This document shows positions 7,167 through 9,797 of a stretch of DNA of 9,797 nt, one piece after another. The notes under the pieces were generated by a model. That model had not been told where the DNA came from and searched no databases. It saw only the letters and a list, made by a program, of their open reading frames with translations. The DNA is from an uncultured Leucobacter sp. (lineage in GTDB: Bacteria; Actinomycetota; Actinomycetes; Actinomycetales; Microbacteriaceae), in contig CALMSE010000083.1 in the NCBI GenBank assembly GCA_937872275.1, positions 1 to 9,797 of the forward strand, read 5' to 3'. The position numbers and the translations under genes were made by a program. The first letter of the stretch is position 1; every line of letters starts with the position of its first letter.

Positions 7167-8330
7167 ATGCCTCAGCCATTCGATCTGCGCGAGGCGCTCA
7201 CCTATGTGGTGGAGCAGCGCGCCTCCGATCTGCATCTCGCCGTGGGCACGGGGCCCATGATCCGCCTCGACGGCGAGCTCACGCCGCTGCCCGGGGACTT
7301 CGAGAGATTCACGGGAGAGGACCTCGAGCGTCATCTTCTCGCGATCCTGACGCCCGAGCAGCGCGATCGCTTCCTGAGCGAGCTCGAGCTCGACATCGCC
7401 TACTCGCTCGGCAGCCTCGGCCGCTTCCGCGTGAACATGTACCGGCAGCGCAACTCGATGGGGGCGGCGTTCCGCTTCGTCGACAACACGATCCGCTCCC
7501 TCGACGAGCTGAGGATGCCGGCCTCGCTGCGCGACTACGCCTATCTGCCGCGCGGCATGGTGCTCGTGACGGGCCCGACCGGCTCGGGCAAGTCCACGAC
7601 GCTCGCAGCGCTGATCGACGTGGTCAACTCCGAGCGCTCGTGCCACATCATGACGGTGGAGGATCCGATCGAGTTCCTGCACCGCCACAAGCGCAGCGTC
7701 GTGAACCAGCGCGAGGTCGGCACCGACACGCACAGCTTCGCGAGCGCGCTGAAGCACGTGCTGCGCCAGGATCCCGACGTGATCCTCATCGGCGAGCTGC
7801 GCGACCTCGAGAGCATCTCGGTCGCGCTCACCGCGGCCGAGACGGGCCACCTCGTCTTCGGCACGCTGCACACCGTCGATGCGGCGCAGTCGGTCGACCG
7901 CATCATCGACGTGTTCCCTCCCGAGCAGCAGGGACAGATCCGCACTCAGCTCGCGGGCAGCCTGCGCGGCGTCATCTCCCAGACGCTGCTGCGCAAGATC
8001 GGCGGCGGCCGGGTCGTGGCCACCGAGATACTCAAGAACACCCCGGCGATCAGCAATCTCATCCGCGAGGGCAAGTCGCACCAGATCTACTCGCACCTGC
8101 AGTCGAGCGGGGAGCAGGGCATGCACACGATGGACCAGTCGCTCGCCGAGCTCGTGTCCAAGGGCGTCGTCGAGTACGACGAGGCGCGGGAGAAGGCGGG
8201 CGACATGGCGAGCTTCAAGATGCTCGCCGAACGCGGCCGACCCGCCGCGGGCGCGGACGCGATGGCGACGGCCGGCATGTTCTTCGACGATCAGTTCGGG
8301 GCGCAGACCGGCGGGCGGGGCGGGTTCTGA
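7167..8330 (+). CDS. pilT: type IV pilus retraction (twitching) ATPase
   Basis: PilT is the motor that disassembles the pilus and powers retraction, twitching and DNA uptake. This 387-aa protein has the expected layout: a short PAS-like N-terminal domain containing EQRASDLHLAVG (16-27), Walker A GPTGSGKS (136-143, K142), Asp box TVEDPIEF (163-170), Walker B PDVILIGELRD (203-213, E210), His box TGHLVFGTLHTVD (226-238), and the retraction signature AISNLIREGK (294-303), which corresponds to the AIRNLIRE motif of PilT proteins with Ser in place of Arg. It lacks the MshEN domain and the zinc cysteines of PilB, which supports the PilT call. The C-terminal tail after the core (about 355-387) is Ala/Gly-rich and ends TGGRGGF; it looks disordered. 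ATG 7167 has AGGGGGAA at 7155-7162 as ribosome binding site. The TGA (8328-8330) is two bases before the GTG of pilC. Confidence 0.95.
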   Translation: MPQPFDLREALTYVVEQRASDLHLAVGTGPMIRLDGELTPLPGDFERFTGEDLERHLLAILTPEQRDRFLSELELDIAYSLGSLGRFRVNMYRQRNSMGAAFRFVDNTIRSLDELRMPASLRDYAYLPRGMVLVTGPTGSGKSTTLAALIDVVNSERSCHIMTVEDPIEFLHRHKRSVVNQREVGTDTHSFASALKHVLRQDPDVILIGELRDLESISVALTAAETGHLVFGTLHTVDAAQSVDRIIDVFPPEQQGQIRTQLAGSLRGVISQTLLRKIGGGRVVATEILKNTPAISNLIREGKSHQIYSHLQSSGEQGMHTMDQSLAELVSKGVVEYDEAREKAGDMASFKMLAERGRPAAGADAMATAGMFFDDQFGAQTGGRGGF

Positions 8331-8332
8331 CC

Positions 8333-9577
8333 GTGACGGAGGCGCCCGAGAGCACGCTCTACGTCTACCAGGCCCGCAATGCGGCGGGCAAGGTGGTGAA
8401 GGGGCGCCTGCAGGCGCAGAGCCAGCAGGCGGCGGTGGGCGCGGTGCGGGCGCAGGGGCTCACGCCCCTGTGGGTGAAGGACAACAGCAGTCTGGGCCTG
8501 AATCGCGATCTCAACATCCAGGGCTTCGAGCGGAAGCCGAAGCTGAAGGATCTCGCGGTCGCCTCGAAGCAGATGGCCGTGATGATCGCCTCGGGCGTGA
8601 CGCTGCTGCGCACGCTCGAGATCGTGGCGCAGCAGACGGAGAACGAGGCGCTGGGGAAGGCGTTCGCGGAGGTGCAGCGCGAGGTCGGGCAGGGCTCCTC
8701 GCTCTCGGCGGCGATGGAACGCCGGCCGAAGGTGTTCCCGCTCATCATGATCAATCTCGTGCGCGTGGGCGAGGCCGGCGGCTTTCTCGACAGCGCCCTG
8801 GAGTCGGTCGCCGACAACTTCGAGACCGAGCTGAAGCTGCAGCAGAAGGTCAAGGGGGCGATGGCCTACCCGATCGTGGTGCTCTGCGTCGCGATCCTCT
8901 CGATCATCGCCATGCTCGTCTTCGTCGTGCCGACCTTCGAGGGACTGTTCCAGGGCTTCGGCAGGGAGCTGCCGCTGCCCACGCAGGTGCTCGTGACGCT
9001 GTCGAGTTCGGCGGTGATCTGGGTGCCGATCCTCATCGTCCTCGCCGTCGCCGGAGGCATCTGGTACTCGCGCAACAAGCACGAGGACCGTGTGCGCAAG
9101 GCCGTCGACACCGCCAAGGTGAAGATGCCGATCTTCGGCAAGCTCTTCCGCAAGGTCGCCATCGCGCGGTTCAGCCGCAACATGGCGATCATGCTGGCCG
9201 CGGGCGTGCCGATGCTGCAGGCGATCGGCCTGGTCGCCAAGGTGTCGAACAACTGGGTGGTGGAGCAGGCGCTGCTCGACTCGGAGGAGTCCGTGCGGAA
9301 CGGCAGGCCGTTCGCCCAGCCGCTCGCGCAGCACGAGGTGTTCCCCCCGATGGTGACCCAGATGGTCGCGGTGGGAGAGGACTCGGGTTCGCTCGACCAG
9401 ATGTTGCAGAGTATTTCGGAGTTCTACGACCGCGAGGTCGAGACTGCTGCGGATCAGCTGACCAGCATGATCGAGCCGCTGCTCATCGTGTTCGTCGGCG
9501 GCATCATCGGCGCCATGGTGATCGCCCTGTACCTGCCGATCTTCAATATGTCGTCCGCGATCGGCGGATTAGGATAA
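8333..9577 (+). CDS. pilC: type IV pilus inner-membrane platform protein, PilC/GspF family
   Basis: PilC is the integral membrane platform on which PilB and PilT act. The 414-aa protein has an N-terminal cytoplasmic part (YVYQARNAAGKVVKGRLQAQS, about 10-30, typical for PilC) and two T2SSF domains (about 75-200 and 278-400). Each contains the MASGVTLLRTLE-like repeat: MIASGVTLLRTLEI (84-97) and MLAAGVPMLQAIGL (287-300). Each also has the VGEAGG/VGEDSG element (145-150 and 347-352). Membrane segments are visible near 179-201, 228-246 and 380-404. The start is GTG 8333, two bases after the pilT stop, so expression is coupled; the longer open frame upstream is pilT read out of frame. The ribosome binding site is a weak G-rich stretch inside the end of pilT. 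Stop TAA is at 9575-9577. GspF of type II secretion is the alternative, made unlikely by pilT and the following prepilin. Confidence 0.95.
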   Translation: MTEAPESTLYVYQARNAAGKVVKGRLQAQSQQAAVGAVRAQGLTPLWVKDNSSLGLNRDLNIQGFERKPKLKDLAVASKQMAVMIASGVTLLRTLEIVAQQTENEALGKAFAEVQREVGQGSSLSAAMERRPKVFPLIMINLVRVGEAGGFLDSALESVADNFETELKLQQKVKGAMAYPIVVLCVAILSIIAMLVFVVPTFEGLFQGFGRELPLPTQVLVTLSSSAVIWVPILIVLAVAGGIWYSRNKHEDRVRKAVDTAKVKMPIFGKLFRKVAIARFSRNMAIMLAAGVPMLQAIGLVAKVSNNWVVEQALLDSEESVRNGRPFAQPLAQHEVFPPMVTQMVAVGEDSGSLDQMLQSISEFYDREVETAADQLTSMIEPLLIVFVGGIIGAMVIALYLPIFNMSSAIGGLG

Positions 9578-9729
9578 GCTTCAACCTGAGCTTGAGACAA
9601 CGTATGCGAGACGCACAGCGAAGACTTAGAGGGGGCAAGCTCAACTGCCCGGCATCGGCCGGGGCGCTCTCAGATCCGTGCCGTCTGGGAGTAGAGACAA
9701 CCAAGCGCACTGAATACAAGGGGGGATAA
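9578..9729 (+). ncRNA. candidate structured leader RNA upstream of the prepilin gene
   Basis: This is a 152-bp gap with visibly lower GC than the genes around it and several complementary segments. TGAGCTTG (9587-9594) pairs fully with CAAGCTCA (9636-9643), enclosing a small hairpin TGCG/CGCA (9605-9608/9612-9615). GGGCA (9633-9637) pairs with TGCCC (9646-9650). CCCGGC (9648-9653) pairs with GCCGGG (9658-9663) around loop ATCG. CTCTCAGA (9667-9674) pairs with TCTGGGAG (9684-9691) with one G-T pair. The second and third stems share 9648-9650, and the first and second share 9636-9637, so they cannot all form together; a switch is possible. No stem is followed by a T run. The last 38 bases hold the ribosome binding site. 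I do not recognise a known riboswitch class, and transcription of the whole stretch is assumed. Confidence 0.35.
9719..9726 (+). promoter_or_regulatory. ribosome binding site of the prepilin gene
   Basis: AGGGGGGA ends three bases before ATG 9730. The long G run resembles those before pilB (5432-5439) and pilT (7155-7162). Confidence 0.75.
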
Positions 9730-9797
9730 ATGATCAAGGCAATCCAAGAGGTGCTCCGCAATCGCCGAGGGGACGACAAGGGCTTCTCGCTCGTCGA
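9730..9797 (+). CDS. type IV prepilin, 5' end only (cut by window)
   Basis: Only the first 22 codons are present. The peptide is charged and basic at first (MIKAIQEVLRNRR), then GDDKG followed by FSLV and the first two bases (GA) of a codon that would be Glu or Asp. Glycine before a methylatable Phe, Ser at +2, Leu at +3, Val at +4 and an expected Glu at +5 match the class III prepilin peptidase (PilD-type) cleavage site, after an 18-residue leader. The mature protein should continue as a hydrophobic helix beyond the window. Its place after pilBTC fits a major or minor pilin of the same system. Which pilin it is cannot be decided from this fragment. The ATG is supported by a strong ribosome binding site at 9719-9726. 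Confidence 0.9.
   Translation, partial: MIKAIQEVLRNRRGDDKGFSLV

Noticed and set aside
5177..8126. Long minus-strand open frames opposite pilB and pilT
   Set aside because: The translations are rich in H, R, D and A with no recognisable domain, while the plus strand encodes complete conserved ATPases.
9648..9691. Intrinsic terminator after pilC
   Set aside because: Two GC hairpins are present but neither is followed by a T run, and the prepilin ribosome binding site lies just downstream.
9600..9700. c-di-GMP class I (GEMM) riboswitch before the pilin gene
   Set aside because: GACGCACAGCGAAG (9610-9623) faintly resembles the GEMM core, but the paired GACGCAAAGCC element and the tetraloop-receptor hairpins are not found. 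A covariance-model scan would settle it.
1..9797. CRISPR array, insertion sequence, toxin-antitoxin or defence system
   Set aside because: No regularly spaced repeats, transposase motifs, terminal inverted repeats or small toxin-like gene pairs were seen.

Overview
The window has about 70% GC, GTG starts, a translationally coupled argC-argJ-argB set and a C-terminal [14 protein letters not shown] in ArgJ. This points to a high-GC actinobacterium. Microbacteriaceae (a Leucobacter-like organism) is my best guess from protein style, but it is an inference, not a demonstrated assignment.

Layout. (1) Bases 1-47 are the 3' half of a tRNA whose readable anticodon is CTC (Glu), followed by a perfect 12-bp GC-rich hairpin (52-79). 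(2) Two minus-strand genes converge on that hairpin: a 14-TM-type DHA2 major facilitator exporter (662-2098), then a 165-residue membrane protein of unknown function (141-638) with an apparent leaderless promoter. (3) A 138-bp divergent intergenic region (2099-2236) carries a recognisable minus-strand promoter. (4) The plus strand carries argC, argJ and argB (2237-5405). With the acetyl-transferring ArgJ, these three cover the acetylated part of arginine synthesis up to N-acetylglutamate semialdehyde. (5) Only 38 bp after argB, where argD would be expected from other actinobacteria, a type IV pilus cluster starts: pilB (extension ATPase), pilT (retraction ATPase) and pilC (inner-membrane platform). 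After a 152-bp gap there is the first 68 bp of a type IV prepilin gene, cut by the window end just at its KGFSLV cleavage site.

How they work together. PilB and PilT are antagonistic hexameric motors acting on PilC to add or remove pilin subunits, so this is a retractable type IVa-style system, present here in a monoderm lineage. Genes for prepilin peptidase, minor pilins and PilM/N/O-like parts are expected to the right of the window. The likeliest unexplained element is the 152-bp leader before the pilin gene. It has several complementary segments, two of them mutually exclusive, and could be a regulatory RNA. I find no CRISPR array, insertion sequence, or cryptic defence system.
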